Positions 8,093 through 16,444 of a stretch of DNA of 45,211 nucleotides are shown here, in pieces; the first letter of the stretch is position 1; every line of letters begins with the position of its first letter. The notes beneath the pieces were generated by a model, which was not told where the DNA came from, made no database searches, and worked only from the letters and a program-made list of their open reading frames with translations. The stretch lies in NCBI GenBank assembly GCA_016235875.1, contig JACRII010000122.1, forward strand, positions 1 through 45,211, read 5' to 3'. The DNA is from Planctomycetota bacterium (GTDB lineage: Bacteria > Planctomycetota > Brocadiia > Brocadiales > Brocadiaceae). Both the position numbers and the translations under genes were made by a program.

Positions 8093-8710
8093 ATGGAGCA
8101 GTTTTTTAGCAGAACGGAGAAGATAAAGGATGGTAGCATTATTCTAGAAGAAGGTAGTTGGGCCTATTACGCTTACGTTTTACAATCCGGCAGGGCCAAG
8201 GTCTGGAAAACCATCAATAGCAAACAGGTGCTTGTTGGCACATTAAAGGAAGGGGATATTTTTGGGGAAATGAGTTTCTTTGGTATGGCGAAAAGAACCG
8301 CCTCTGTGACAGCAGATGGCGATGTAATAGTAGGAATGATCACCAAAGACACCTTTATGGAAGCCGTTAATAAACTCCCTAAAGAAGCACATGTCAAACT
8401 CGACAAAATGACTCAAGACCTCTTATATCTTAACGACGCCTATAACCGTTTGACGAATTGTATACGTGAAATATCGGATATCAAAGGGCGGATGATCGAT
8501 CCCAAGCTTTTTGAGAAAGAGGTTGAAAACATGCCAGATCTCTTGCGCGAGGTTGTGGGCCGGGCGAGTAAACGTTTCATTTCAGCTATAGACGGAAGTA
8601 TAAAACTAATGGCGCAACTGGAAGAGGCCTCCAGGACTATCGATTCATTATCTACGACACTGATTCGAAATGTAGAAACAGGAAAAGGGCATGGAAAACA
8701 GTGCTGTTAA
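8093..8710 (+). CDS. Cyclic-nucleotide-binding domain protein with helical C-terminal half
   Basis: 205 residues, cytoplasmic. Residues 8-95 form a CRP/cNMP-type beta roll (ILEEGSWAYYAYVLQSGRAKVW). The phosphate-binding cassette reads GDIFGEMSFF...RTASV (Glu59, Arg68), so it should be able to hold a cyclic nucleotide. Residues 100-200 are helical with no helix-turn-helix DNA-binding motif, so this is not a CRP transcription factor. A strong AAAGGAG precedes the ATG at 8093. Its last 20 bases overlap the cyclase gene start, which suggests the binder and the enzyme are made together. The C-terminal helices may dimerise or contact a partner. The C-terminal HGKQCC is unusual. Confidence 0.8.
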   Translation: MEQFFSRTEKIKDGSIILEEGSWAYYAYVLQSGRAKVWKTINSKQVLVGTLKEGDIFGEMSFFGMAKRTASVTADGDVIVGMITKDTFMEAVNKLPKEAHVKLDKMTQDLLYLNDAYNRLTNCIREISDIKGRMIDPKLFEKEVENMPDLLREVVGRASKRFISAIDGSIKLMAQLEEASRTIDSLSTTLIRNVETGKGHGKQCC

Positions 8711-9548
8711 ATTTCCAACGGAAAAGACGAAGCGGATTGTTATGTTCTGTGACCTTAGGAATTCAACAGATATATTGATGGATTTTGAACAAGGTATATA
8801 CTGTGACATTGAAAATTCAGGAGTAAAAACCTTTACCTATGCAGAATTTATTATGGACGTCCATGAAACGTCCTATAAAGAACTCTATTTAGGGCATGAA
8901 AACACCTATGCGGAAATATATGGTGATGGTATGATGGGAATATTCCCGGAAGACAATGCAAAATACATTTTAGAAAATATTTATAGGCTGACAAAACGTA
9001 TGCGCACCTATAATGATTCCTCAAGCATGGGTGTCTTTAAACCCAGAATCGATATCGGTTTTGGCATTACGGTAGGAGCGGTTTCGTTTGTTTATTATCC
9101 ACTGGACAAACGCCATCATCCGGTAGGGCGATGTGTTCATGAGGCCGCTAGAATTGAAGGACTATCGAGATTGTATGATGCCAGGGTTTTGATTTCTGAC
9201 CGGTTTTTTAAATTTGCGGAAGGTTACATTTGTACCGACCAAAGATTCTCTTATCGTTTCATTGACCGGATTATATTAAAGGGATTCAGGGAACCCATTA
9301 CCCTGTTTGAACTTCTTATAGACAATGACCCCCGATTTGAGATTAAAAAAAACTCCATGAAAGAATATTCGGAGGCATATTCGAGGTATTGCAGAAGAGA
9401 ATGGGAAACAGCAAAGGAACTCTTTCAGAAAATCTCCCAGGAATATGGATTAGGTATAGGATCGGTTATGGCAAAAAGATGTGATATTCTTTCAAATAGC
9501 CCCTCCAATCAGGCTTGGAATGGAATATGGAATATGAAAGATAAATAA
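8691..9548 (+). CDS. Class III adenylate/guanylate cyclase domain protein
   Basis: 285 residues, soluble, with no transmembrane segment. The catalytic domain spans about residues 14-210: FCDLRNST carries the first metal aspartate (Asp21), YGDGMMGIF the second (Asp79), and VGRCVHEAARIEG the transition-state arginine (Arg154). Where the family normally has the VN-x-AAR asparagine, this protein has His150. KGFREPITLFEL closes the domain. Residues 215-285 are a helical, TPR-like tail (YSRYCRREWETAKELFQKIS). Predicted to make cAMP or cGMP from ATP or GTP; the nucleotide cannot be assigned. It overlaps the preceding cNMP-binding gene by 20 bp, giving a source-sensor pair. The histidine substitution could lower or alter activity. 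Confidence 0.8.
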   Translation: MENSAVKFPTEKTKRIVMFCDLRNSTDILMDFEQGIYCDIENSGVKTFTYAEFIMDVHETSYKELYLGHENTYAEIYGDGMMGIFPEDNAKYILENIYRLTKRMRTYNDSSSMGVFKPRIDIGFGITVGAVSFVYYPLDKRHHPVGRCVHEAARIEGLSRLYDARVLISDRFFKFAEGYICTDQRFSYRFIDRIILKGFREPITLFELLIDNDPRFEIKKNSMKEYSEAYSRYCRREWETAKELFQKISQEYGLGIGSVMAKRCDILSNSPSNQAWNGIWNMKDK

Positions 9549-9627
9549 GAACTAATGGAGCATAATCTATCTCTTGCACAACCTTAAATTAAGGTTAAAG
9601 ACCGGACCTCAATGGTTCTGTGTTGCA

Positions 9628-12600
9628 TCAGGCTTGTGAGCGTCCGCAACACTTTTTGTATTTTTTCCCACTTCCACAGGAACATGGGGCATTCCTATTT
9701 AGCTTATCTATAGTGCGTATCGTTTTGTCGTCGATGAATTCATTCGTATTAATAAACGGCTTTAATTCTTCTGGTAATTTATTGAATACTTCATCCTCTA
9801 GCGCCTCAAATCTTTTTCTCCCAACTTCCTTGCAAACCTTAACAATATAATCGCTCGTTTCCTGTTCTTTTATCCCCATCTGGTTTTGCAAGGCCTTTGA
9901 CTGGAAAAGATTTAAAAGGGCTAAATTGTAATCTTCGTGATCAAAATATATCGTACCGATATTATGAAGAGACGCGGCAATCCCTAACTTATCACCTATC
10001 TCTTTTTGAATCTTCAGACTCTCATGGTACTTTTTTAATGCGCCGTCTAAGTCGTCTTGTTTATGTAAAACCAACCCAATATTGTTAAGAGACACAGCAA
10101 TCCCTGACTTGCCACCTATCTCTTCCCGCATCTTAAGGCTTTCATGGTACTTTTTTAATGCACCGTCTAAGTCGCCTTTTGTAAGTAAAACTGATCCTAT
10201 ATTGTTAAGAGACAAGGCAATCCCTGACTTATCACCTATCTCTTCTTTAATCTCCAGGCTTTCATGGTACTTTTTTAATGCGCCGTCTAAGTCGTCTTGT
10301 TTATGTAAAACCAACCCAATATTGTTAAGAGACGCGGCAATCCCTGGCTTGTCACCTATCTCTGCCCTAATTTTCAGGCTTTCATGGTACTTTTTTAATG
10401 CACCGTCTAAGTCGCCTTTTGCTTCTAAAACCGACCCAATATTATTTGTGCTCCCGGCTATTCCCTTTTGGTATTTTATTCTTTTACATCGTTCACAACC
10501 CTCTTCAAAATAGTTTAAAGATTCTTTCACCGCTCCCTTTCTATAGAGCATTTCTCCATATTTGATATAAGCTATGGCACTGGTTTTTTTATCAACGGCG
10601 GGGAAAGAATACGATCTCTCAAAATACTTCAGTGCATCATTCCATGCCCCTTTTATCTCGGCAATATCACCATAATAGAGATAAAATATCGCCTGTTCTA
10701 TTCCCTTTTCTCTGGCCTTATCCATCATCTCTTTGAGAGTGTTTGTATAACCAGAAGCAATAAATTCTCCTCCTTTCTCTGAAATCGTCTCTATCAATTC
10801 TTGCAATAGATCACTATTTAAGAGGTGATAAAAAATTTCTTCCTCTAATAATGGGTCAAGCTTCTCTTTTCTCCTGGTTTTTAAATATGTGGAGGCCTTC
10901 ATGTGAAGACCCTTTTTGTCTTCTAATCGGTGATAACAGAATACCCTCACTAATGGATGGCTTCCATAAAGATCTCCATAATGGTTAATCATTTGTTTAT
11001 CCATTAGTTTATGTAAAATGTTTATTTTGTTAGGGTCATCTGAGATGTAGTCAAATGCCGCCTTCTCTACCTTGGCCCTGAAAATGGAAAAATTTAATAA
11101 GAGTTCTCTTTCTTCTTTTGTGCTTTTAGGGTGGTTAAATATTTCATCAAGTAGTCTATGGCTTAATTCCTCACTCTTGTCTTTGAAATCAATAAATCTC
11201 CTCACAATTTCATGAGGAGCTTCACCGTAATGAATGAGTTGAATCGCTAAATCTATGGCCAGGGGATGCCCACCAACCGCTTCACAGACATTTTCCAGTT
11301 TTACATCATCAATTACCACGTCAGGATAATAGGCATTTATGACCTTTTTTGCATATTCAATCGAATCGTTCTTAAGCCCTTCTAACGTTAGAGGAACAAC
11401 ATGTACCATTCCTAAAGATGGATGTTCACGAGCTATTAACACATATTTTGCATTCCTTAATCGCCTTTCAGAAAATGTAAAATATTTTTTAAAGGAATCA
11501 TCCATCACCTCCTGAAAATTATCCAAAAAGACGACCAGCTTATCCCTTTCACTAAGGTCTGCAAATCCGCTGTATTTTGCCAGCTCTGTTCTTGATTCTC
11601 CTTTGAGAATATCTGAATAACCACAGGAATCAATGAGAGAATCCAGTTTTGAATCCGGAGAACAGTCAAACCAGATAACATTGTTTTGTTGTAAATATAA
11701 TTCGATACATTGTGCGGCGAATTCGGTTTTTCCAATACCCCCAAGCCCTTCGATCGAAATCAAATTGGAACGTCCTAAAGCCTCTTTAAACCTGCAGAGT
11801 TCGTCCTTCCTACCGGTAAATATGCTGGTAGGCCTTGGAATATTTCGATGAATAATATCTTCCTTCTGAGTAACTAGTGATTTTTCAGGCGCCTCTATTT
11901 TTAACATTTTCTTCAATTCCTTCAGTGCCCCATTTGTCAGCGCTCTTTTTGTGCCTGTATCATCCGTCTTTATTTGTATATTAACAACATTGTTGAGGTG
12001 TAATAACCCTGACGTTGTTTTTCTCAATATGGGGTTTACCTTATCTATTTGTACTTTTAATTTTGTTTCAATAAGTTCTTTAATCAATTTCTTATATTCA
12101 TCCGCATTTACAGGAAATTTAAGGGTTAAAGAGACGTTACCATTTTTTATTTCTACACAATCCACATAATGGTGTTTGAACCAGTGAACGTAAGAAAAAT
12201 CTGACAGGTTAAATTTTTCTGTTTCTGGGAATTTTACTCTCTTACTTTGCAGATCAAGTTCATCCGCAATTAACAATAGTGATGCAAGGAGTTCACCCCT
12301 CACATGTCTATTAAGAGGTGTAGCGGGGTTTTCATGAAAATAATGAATTGTCTCTTCAAAAAATTCGGTCGCATGACCTTTGGAAACCCATGCTATAACT
12401 GGTAAATATTCTTCTTCAATTTCAGGAGGATGAAAATCGTCCCTATGCAAGGATTCCTGAACTCTTTTCAATATGATATTATAGCTTTCCTCTGCGTGTC
12501 TTTTTCGTATGATTTCGTATTCATCAGAGTTCAATTTGTCTACAGAAATATCTTCAACCTTTAAATATTGCATTCCTATATCATGTAAATAGGCTGAAGC

Positions 12601-12822
12601 GAGCAAAATAAATAATTCGTGATCATTAAGGCTTTCAGGTGTATTCTCTAACGGAGATAGTATTTGCCCTAAAAGATGAATTATTTCCTCGGAGTGTGAA
12701 ACATCATGGCTGGTAAACCAGGAAAGGAGAGGGGAGCGCCATATCCTCTTACAGAATTCTTCTATTTCTTTAAGAGTTTTGTAAAGATCGGGAGATTGTT
12801 TTAACTTTTCTTCTAAATCCAT
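9628..12822 (-). CDS. Large HD / STAND-type ATPase / TPR / SEC-C protein, candidate signalling or defence NTPase
   Basis: 1064 residues. Order: an HD-type domain (residues 30-240) with TSHDVSHSEE (His39, Asp40, His43), YLHDIG (His80, Asp81) and LLIADELD. A P-loop ATPase follows, with a GRKDEL box near residue 340, Walker A GLGGIGKTEF near 360, Walker B-like KLVVFLDNF, and GGHPLAIDLAI, which resembles the GxP motif of NB-ARC/NACHT proteins. Then come a winged-helix and helical region, about five TPR units of 40 residues (about 780-965), and a C-terminal SEC-C zinc motif CSCGSGKKYKKCC. STAND ATPases assemble when a sensor, here probably the TPRs, binds a trigger, and they then activate an effector, here perhaps the HD domain. 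The ATG follows GGAGTG. It stands alone, convergent with the cyclase gene. Function is inferred from architecture only. Confidence 0.8.
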   Translation of the reverse strand: MDLEEKLKQSPDLYKTLKEIEEFCKRIWRSPLLSWFTSHDVSHSEEIIHLLGQILSPLENTPESLNDHELFILLASAYLHDIGMQYLKVEDISVDKLNSDEYEIIRKRHAEESYNIILKRVQESLHRDDFHPPEIEEEYLPVIAWVSKGHATEFFEETIHYFHENPATPLNRHVRGELLASLLLIADELDLQSKRVKFPETEKFNLSDFSYVHWFKHHYVDCVEIKNGNVSLTLKFPVNADEYKKLIKELIETKLKVQIDKVNPILRKTTSGLLHLNNVVNIQIKTDDTGTKRALTNGALKELKKMLKIEAPEKSLVTQKEDIIHRNIPRPTSIFTGRKDELCRFKEALGRSNLISIEGLGGIGKTEFAAQCIELYLQQNNVIWFDCSPDSKLDSLIDSCGYSDILKGESRTELAKYSGFADLSERDKLVVFLDNFQEVMDDSFKKYFTFSERRLRNAKYVLIAREHPSLGMVHVVPLTLEGLKNDSIEYAKKVINAYYPDVVIDDVKLENVCEAVGGHPLAIDLAIQLIHYGEAPHEIVRRFIDFKDKSEELSHRLLDEIFNHPKSTKEERELLLNFSIFRAKVEKAAFDYISDDPNKINILHKLMDKQMINHYGDLYGSHPLVRVFCYHRLEDKKGLHMKASTYLKTRRKEKLDPLLEEEIFYHLLNSDLLQELIETISEKGGEFIASGYTNTLKEMMDKAREKGIEQAIFYLYYGDIAEIKGAWNDALKYFERSYSFPAVDKKTSAIAYIKYGEMLYRKGAVKESLNYFEEGCERCKRIKYQKGIAGSTNNIGSVLEAKGDLDGALKKYHESLKIRAEIGDKPGIAASLNNIGLVLHKQDDLDGALKKYHESLEIKEEIGDKSGIALSLNNIGSVLLTKGDLDGALKKYHESLKMREEIGGKSGIAVSLNNIGLVLHKQDDLDGALKKYHESLKIQKEIGDKLGIAASLHNIGTIYFDHEDYNLALLNLFQSKALQNQMGIKEQETSDYIVKVCKEVGRKRFEALEDEVFNKLPEELKPFINTNEFIDDKTIRTIDKLNRNAPCSCGSGKKYKKCCGRSQA
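9960..10480 (-). repeat. 120-bp tandem repeats encoding the TPR array
   Basis: Successive 120-bp units begin near 9961, 10081, 10201, 10321 and 10441. Each encodes a 40-residue TPR with the core NNIGxVLxxxxDLDGALKKYHESL. The segment 10022-10093 is identical to 10262-10333 over 72 bases, exactly 240 bp away. The array therefore behaves as a coding minisatellite with two alternating unit types. Confidence 0.85.
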
Positions 12823-12976
12823 TATGGAAACACTCCAATTAAGTTAGAGTATATGAAGGGGGGGGAATCGCTTTAATATTAACCAATTAAGAAAGTATTT
12901 TCAATTACTATTGCATTAAATCCATGAGTAATCAAAAAGTCATATCAAAAAGCCCAGGGAATGCCTAATTAAGTAT

Positions 12977-13005
12977 TTGACTAACACTTACAGGTGTGAT
13001 ATATT
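12977..13005 (+). promoter_or_regulatory. Likely sigma-70 promoter for the LolD-like / aminotransferase genes
   Basis: TTGACT at 12977-12982 and TATATT at 13000-13005 are separated by 17 bases. They lie 34 bp upstream of the ABC ATPase start in the divergent intergenic region with the HD-STAND gene. Confidence 0.5.
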
Positions 13006-13038
13006 TGCACCTTAAAAATTTGTTAATTCACATATCAA

Positions 13039-13752
13039 ATGGTAGATACAAATGGTGCAAATAACAGCCTGTTACAGGCAATAGATATATACAAGGAATA
13101 TTCGAATGGCGAACGCACGTTACCAGTCTTGCAGAGAATTAACCTAACCATTGAAAAGGGAGAGATTGTAGTAATCGTAGGTGCATCTGGCGCCGGGAAA
13201 AGCACGCTGTTACATATCCTGGGGATTTTGGATACACCTACCTCCGGCTCTGTAATATACAAAGGAATAAACCTAAATACATTAAGCGCAAAAAAACAGG
13301 CCGAAATGCGAAACCGAATTTTCGGATTTGTTTTCCAGTTTTACCATCTTTTGCCCGATTTTACCGCCTTGGAAAATGTTCTTTTACCAGGCTTCATTGG
13401 CGGCGGGTTCTCAAAACGGAAGGTGGAAAATAAAGATTATACCAGCAGGGCAATTTCATTATTAGAAAGAGTTGGGCTGGGAGATCGATTAACCCATAAA
13501 CCATCGCAACTCTCCGGCGGCGAAAGACAGAGAGTTGCTATCGTACGGGCATTAGTTAATAACCCGGAATTGCTGTTATGCGACGAACCTACGGGTAACT
13601 TAGACACGAAGACAGGCCATGAGATTCGGGAATTGATCTGGGATCTGAATAAAACGTTGAATCAAACGGTTGTAATTGTTACCCACGACGAGGAAATAGC
13701 CAAACATGCAGGGCGGGTTGTAAGGATTGTAGATGGATGCATTTTAGAATAG
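13039..13752 (+). CDS. lolD: ABC transporter ATPase, LolD/MacB type
   Basis: 237 residues. Walker A GASGAGKS (about 48-55), Q-loop FGFVFQF, signature LSGGERQ (158-164), Walker B LLLCDEP and the switch histidine VTHDEE are all present. The LolD/MacB subfamily is indicated by EYSNGERTLPVLQRINL, by FGFVFQFYHLLPDFTALENV and by the EPTGNLD ending. LolD powers release of lipoproteins from the inner membrane to the chaperone LolA; MacB-like relatives drive efflux. No membrane subunit (LolC/LolE) lies next to it, so the partner must be elsewhere. The start ATG at 13039 lacks a clear ribosome-binding site, and an alternative could lie slightly downstream. It is followed 31 bp later by the aminotransferase and probably shares its transcript. 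Confidence 0.8.
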   Translation: MVDTNGANNSLLQAIDIYKEYSNGERTLPVLQRINLTIEKGEIVVIVGASGAGKSTLLHILGILDTPTSGSVIYKGINLNTLSAKKQAEMRNRIFGFVFQFYHLLPDFTALENVLLPGFIGGGFSKRKVENKDYTSRAISLLERVGLGDRLTHKPSQLSGGERQRVAIVRALVNNPELLLCDEPTGNLDTKTGHEIRELIWDLNKTLNQTVVIVTHDEEIAKHAGRVVRIVDGCILE

Positions 13753-13783
13753 AAACGGAAAGAAAGGAGTAATAAGTATAGCA

Positions 13784-14647
13784 ATGGGATTAAAGATTTA
13801 TATAAATGGTCAAATCGTTCCGCAGGAAGATGCCAAGATATCGGTTTTTGACCATGGGCTGCTTTACGGTGACGGAGTCTTCGAAGGAATACGCGCCTAT
13901 CATGGAAAGATATTTACGCTGGACGAACATCTGGACAGAATTTATGACTCTGCGACGGCTATTTCTCTCAAGATACCCATAACAAAGGCTGAAATGGCAG
14001 AGGCTATCAAACAAACAATGAAAGCCAATAATTTGACAGATTCTTATATCCGCCTTGTTGTTACCAGAGGTGTTGGAAAACTCGGATTAGATCCCAACAA
14101 GTGTGCAACGCCGCAGATCATAATTATTGCTGATACGATTGAGCTGTATTCAAAGGCATTGTATGAAAAAGGACTCGATATTGTAACCGTCACCACGATC
14201 AGAAATCATTTTTCTGCCCTCGATCCCAAGATCAAGTCTCTCAACTATCTGAACAACATCCTGGCAAAAATCGAATCTATCCAGTCGGGGGCTGGAGAAG
14301 CATTAATGCTTAATAAAGACGGTTATGTAGCAGAATGTGCTGGTGATAATATATTTATTTTTAAAGACAACATCCTTCTAACCCCTCCATCGAGCGCAGG
14401 AATACTCGTTGGTATCACCAGGAATGTCGTAATGAAATTGGCTGCTGAGATGGGTGTTCAGGTTAGAGAAGAATTAATGACCCGATATGATTTGTACATT
14501 GCCGAAGAATGTTTTCTGACCGGAACGGCTGCTGAGATTATTCCCGTTGTGAAGATCGATGGACGAACAATCGGTACGGGAAAACCCGGGAAAATCACTC
14601 TGGATTTGTTAAAAAGGTATCGCGACCTTACAAAAAATGGCAGTTAA
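13784..14647 (+). CDS. ilvE: Branched-chain amino acid aminotransferase (class IV PLP enzyme)
   Basis: 287 residues, the standard size. YINGQIVPQEDAKISVFDHGLLYGDGVFEGIRAY is split across the conserved N-terminal region. Lys151 in KIKSLNYLNN is the pyridoxal-phosphate Schiff-base lysine, and EGYVAE-type VAECAGDNIF and LTGTAAEI complete the fold-type IV signature. It transfers the amino group between glutamate and leucine, isoleucine or valine keto acids. D-amino acid transaminase and aminodeoxychorismate lyase share the fold, but the K-S-L-N-Y-L motif favours IlvE. AAAGGAG lies 14 bases before the ATG. Its TAA overlaps the stop of the opposing lspA gene by 4 bp (TTAA). Confidence 0.88.
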   Translation: MGLKIYINGQIVPQEDAKISVFDHGLLYGDGVFEGIRAYHGKIFTLDEHLDRIYDSATAISLKIPITKAEMAEAIKQTMKANNLTDSYIRLVVTRGVGKLGLDPNKCATPQIIIIADTIELYSKALYEKGLDIVTVTTIRNHFSALDPKIKSLNYLNNILAKIESIQSGAGEALMLNKDGYVAECAGDNIFIFKDNILLTPPSSAGILVGITRNVVMKLAAEMGVQVREELMTRYDLYIAEECFLTGTAAEIIPVVKIDGRTIGTGKPGKITLDLLKRYRDLTKNGS

Positions 14648-15120
14648 ATGGTTTCTTTGGGTTTTGGCGCAGAGAAGGATGTAATAACGAGCATGAATAC
14701 GCCCACGCAGATTAAGCTGTCTGCAACGTTAAACGTAGGCCAGTGGTATTTGTTACCAATATGCAAATCGATAAAATCCCGAACACACCTAAACCATATC
14801 CTATCCCACAAATTCCCTATTGCCCCGGCCATAACAAGCCCTAATGCGAGATTTGATATAAAAATTGTCTTATCGGATTTGATGTAAATAAATAAAATTA
14901 CTACAACTGCTATTGCTGAAAAAACAATAAAGGCGATAGTTTTGCCAGGAAACAGGCCAAAAACAACGCCTTCATTCGTACTTCTTACGATATTTAATAA
15001 CCCGGGAATTACAACCAATTTCCCAAATTCATCAAGTTTAGAGAAAACTAACCACTTTGAAATAATATCGGCAATAACACCACTCACAACAGCAATAACG
15101 AAGGTAGCAGTGTTTTTCAT
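14644..15120 (-). CDS. lspA: Lipoprotein signal peptidase (signal peptidase II)
   Basis: 158 residues with four hydrophobic transmembrane segments. It cleaves the signal peptide of prolipoproteins after lipid modification, in the inner membrane. The catalytic aspartates are Asp115 in RCVRDFIDLH and Asp134 in FNVADS. The conserved NEGVVFGLF (usually N-x-G-A-A/F-G) and GNLWDR motifs are present. It lies 9 bp downstream of the DksA/TraR-type gene on the minus strand, so the two are probably one operon, an arrangement common in Gram-negative bacteria. The stop overlaps ilvE. Confidence 0.93.
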   Translation of the reverse strand: MKNTATFVIAVVSGVIADIISKWLVFSKLDEFGKLVVIPGLLNIVRSTNEGVVFGLFPGKTIAFIVFSAIAVVVILFIYIKSDKTIFISNLALGLVMAGAIGNLWDRIWFRCVRDFIDLHIGNKYHWPTFNVADSLICVGVFMLVITSFSAPKPKETI

Positions 15121-15129
15121 AAACTTATT

Positions 15130-15519
15130 TTAAACGGTATCAATCTCCTCTTCTCTCTGACAATCTATGCATAGTTTTGCATAAGGCACCGCCTTGAGCC
15201 GTTCCTTGTTTATTTTTTTCGCGCATAATTCACAAACGCCAAAAGCACCTTCTTCAATCTTTTCTAAAGCAGTATCTATATTGCGGACACCTTCTTCTCC
15301 ATTCTGTATGAGTTCTATCATGATATCTCGTTCATAGTTGTCCGTACCCACATCTGCCATATGAATCGGAACATTGGATAGATCACCCGATGCATCTTGC
15401 CTGGATTTTTTTAACGCCTCTCCTTGCATAAAATCTACCTTTCCTACTAGCCTTTCTCTCAGCGAAAGGAGCAGTCTTTTAAACTGAGCAACTTCTTCTG
15501 CTTTCATTTCCATCTCCAT
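15130..15519 (-). CDS. DksA/TraR-family zinc-finger protein
   Basis: 129 residues. An N-terminal coiled-coil hairpin (EVAQFKRLLLSLRERL...) leads to a C-terminal C4 zinc finger, CELCAKKINKERLKAVPYAKLCIDC. DksA proteins bind in the RNA polymerase secondary channel and modulate initiation with ppGpp. The DxxDxA acidic tip of E. coli DksA is not clearly visible here, so I use the family name only. The protein is shorter than E. coli DksA, like the YocK/TraR-type relatives that often precede lspA. The start could be either of two close ATGs (MEMEMK). Confidence 0.85.
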   Translation of the reverse strand: MEMEMKAEEVAQFKRLLLSLRERLVGKVDFMQGEALKKSRQDASGDLSNVPIHMADVGTDNYERDIMIELIQNGEEGVRNIDTALEKIEEGAFGVCELCAKKINKERLKAVPYAKLCIDCQREEEIDTV

Positions 15520-16009
15520 GAATTGAATTACATAAATAACACATCACAAGCAATCTTAAATATATATTCAGCTATGTCCGTGCATATATTGTATCACATG
15601 GCTTTTGAAACGACCCGGAGGAATCAAGGTTAATACAAAGAACCAATGCAGCCTACTTATCCAGAAGATAAAGTTTAAATCTCAAAGAGTCTAGCATATA
15701 TTAAAAATGTAGTCAATAAAATTTGGTTCTGTGCCATTTAGAAATTAAAGAAGCGGTGAGTGGAACTGTGGATGTTTTAGTGGAAATGCAGAAATCCAAA
15801 TTTCCGATCAAGACCACCAGAATCAACAAAGGTACACACAGAGGATTTCCGGTAAATTGACGATACAATACCCTGATCCTGATCATTAAACGTCAAAGTT
15901 TACATTTTACTCATTCTTTAAAACAAAAAGGGATAATGCTTCGGCAACATTATCCCTTTATCACTTTCCCATAATAACTTTATATTTCTATAGGCTTTTA
16001 CAAGACTTT
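15520..16009. other. Gene-free region ending in a terminator
   Basis: No recognised gene. A short open stretch near 15735-15860 (reading ...EAVSGTVDVLVEMQKSKFPIK...) looks protein-like, but it is only about 45 codons and matches nothing I know. It may be a decayed gene. The right end holds the hairpin listed separately at 15927-15959. Confidence 0.4.
15918..15959 (-). terminator. Rho-independent terminator of the small cysteine protein gene
   Basis: Perfect 12-bp arms AAAGGGATAATG (15927-15938) and CATTATCCCTTT (15948-15959) enclose a 9-base loop. On the minus strand the stem runs straight into TTTTTGTTTTAAAG, the expected U-rich tail. It lies about 50 bp beyond the stop of the gene at 16010-16201. 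Confidence 0.8.
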
Positions 16010-16201
16010 TTATTCCCCCTTTTTCTTCTCCTTCGTTTTCTCCGGAACGATATCGTTTATCTGCCAATTACGCTCAAAGGCTGTACAAGATTGGTAAGAC
16101 ACGTTACGCATAAGGATATTACAAAAGGCAATTTTACCATCCAAGATAATCGCATAATTACATCCAAAACAAATACTCTTCTTGGTTTTTTTGTTTTTCA
16201 T
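16010..16201 (-). CDS. Small cysteine-containing protein of unknown function
   Basis: 63 residues with no recognised family. The core CFGCNYAIILDGKIAFCNIL...SYQSCTAFE has four cysteines spaced C-x2-C-x12-C-x11-C. This suggests a small metal-binding knuckle or iron-sulfur site. The flanks are lysine-rich (MKNKKTKKS and KTKEKKKGE). It is a monocistronic minus-strand gene with its own strong terminator, which supports it being real. It diverges from the coiled-coil TPR protein at 16445. Confidence 0.5.
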   Translation of the reverse strand: MKNKKTKKSICFGCNYAIILDGKIAFCNILMRNVSYQSCTAFERNWQINDIVPEKTKEKKKGE

Positions 16202-16355
16202 CTACCTGGACTCCAAAAGGGTGAGTAGAAATATACAAGGTAATTTTACAAAATAAATGATATTGATAATTACAGAAGAAGTCAATGTAAAAAATTATCT
16301 CATAGCAGAGAGTTTGGCCGGGCTATAAATATTTTATAAAAATGATTAAAAATGC

Positions 16356-16383
16356 TTGCAAATTCAATTCTTAGATGTAATAT
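16356..16383 (+). promoter_or_regulatory. Likely promoter of the coiled-coil/TPR envelope protein
   Basis: TTGCAA at 16356-16361 and TAATAT at 16378-16383 are 16 bases apart, about 60 bp before the ATG at 16445. The gene also has GGGAGGAAG as its ribosome-binding site. Confidence 0.4.
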
Positions 16384-16444
16384 ATCTACAAATAAACCTT
16401 ATGGATAATTTCAGCCTTCTACAAAGCCCGGGAGGAAGAAAAAA

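Noticed and set aside
9580-9596. AACCTTAA/TTAAGGTT palindrome between the cyclase and HD-STAND genes
   Set aside because: The centre is one base, too short for a hairpin loop, and no T-run follows; a terminator cannot be supported.
10082-10513. Plus-strand reading with repeated LSWYFFNAPSKS
   Set aside because: It is the complement of the TPR repeats; the minus frame encodes the clear TPR consensus.
15735-15860. Possible short gene beginning LVLCHLEIKEAVSG
   Set aside because: There is no ribosome-binding site or known family, and it has only about 45 codons; it is noted in the region entry only.
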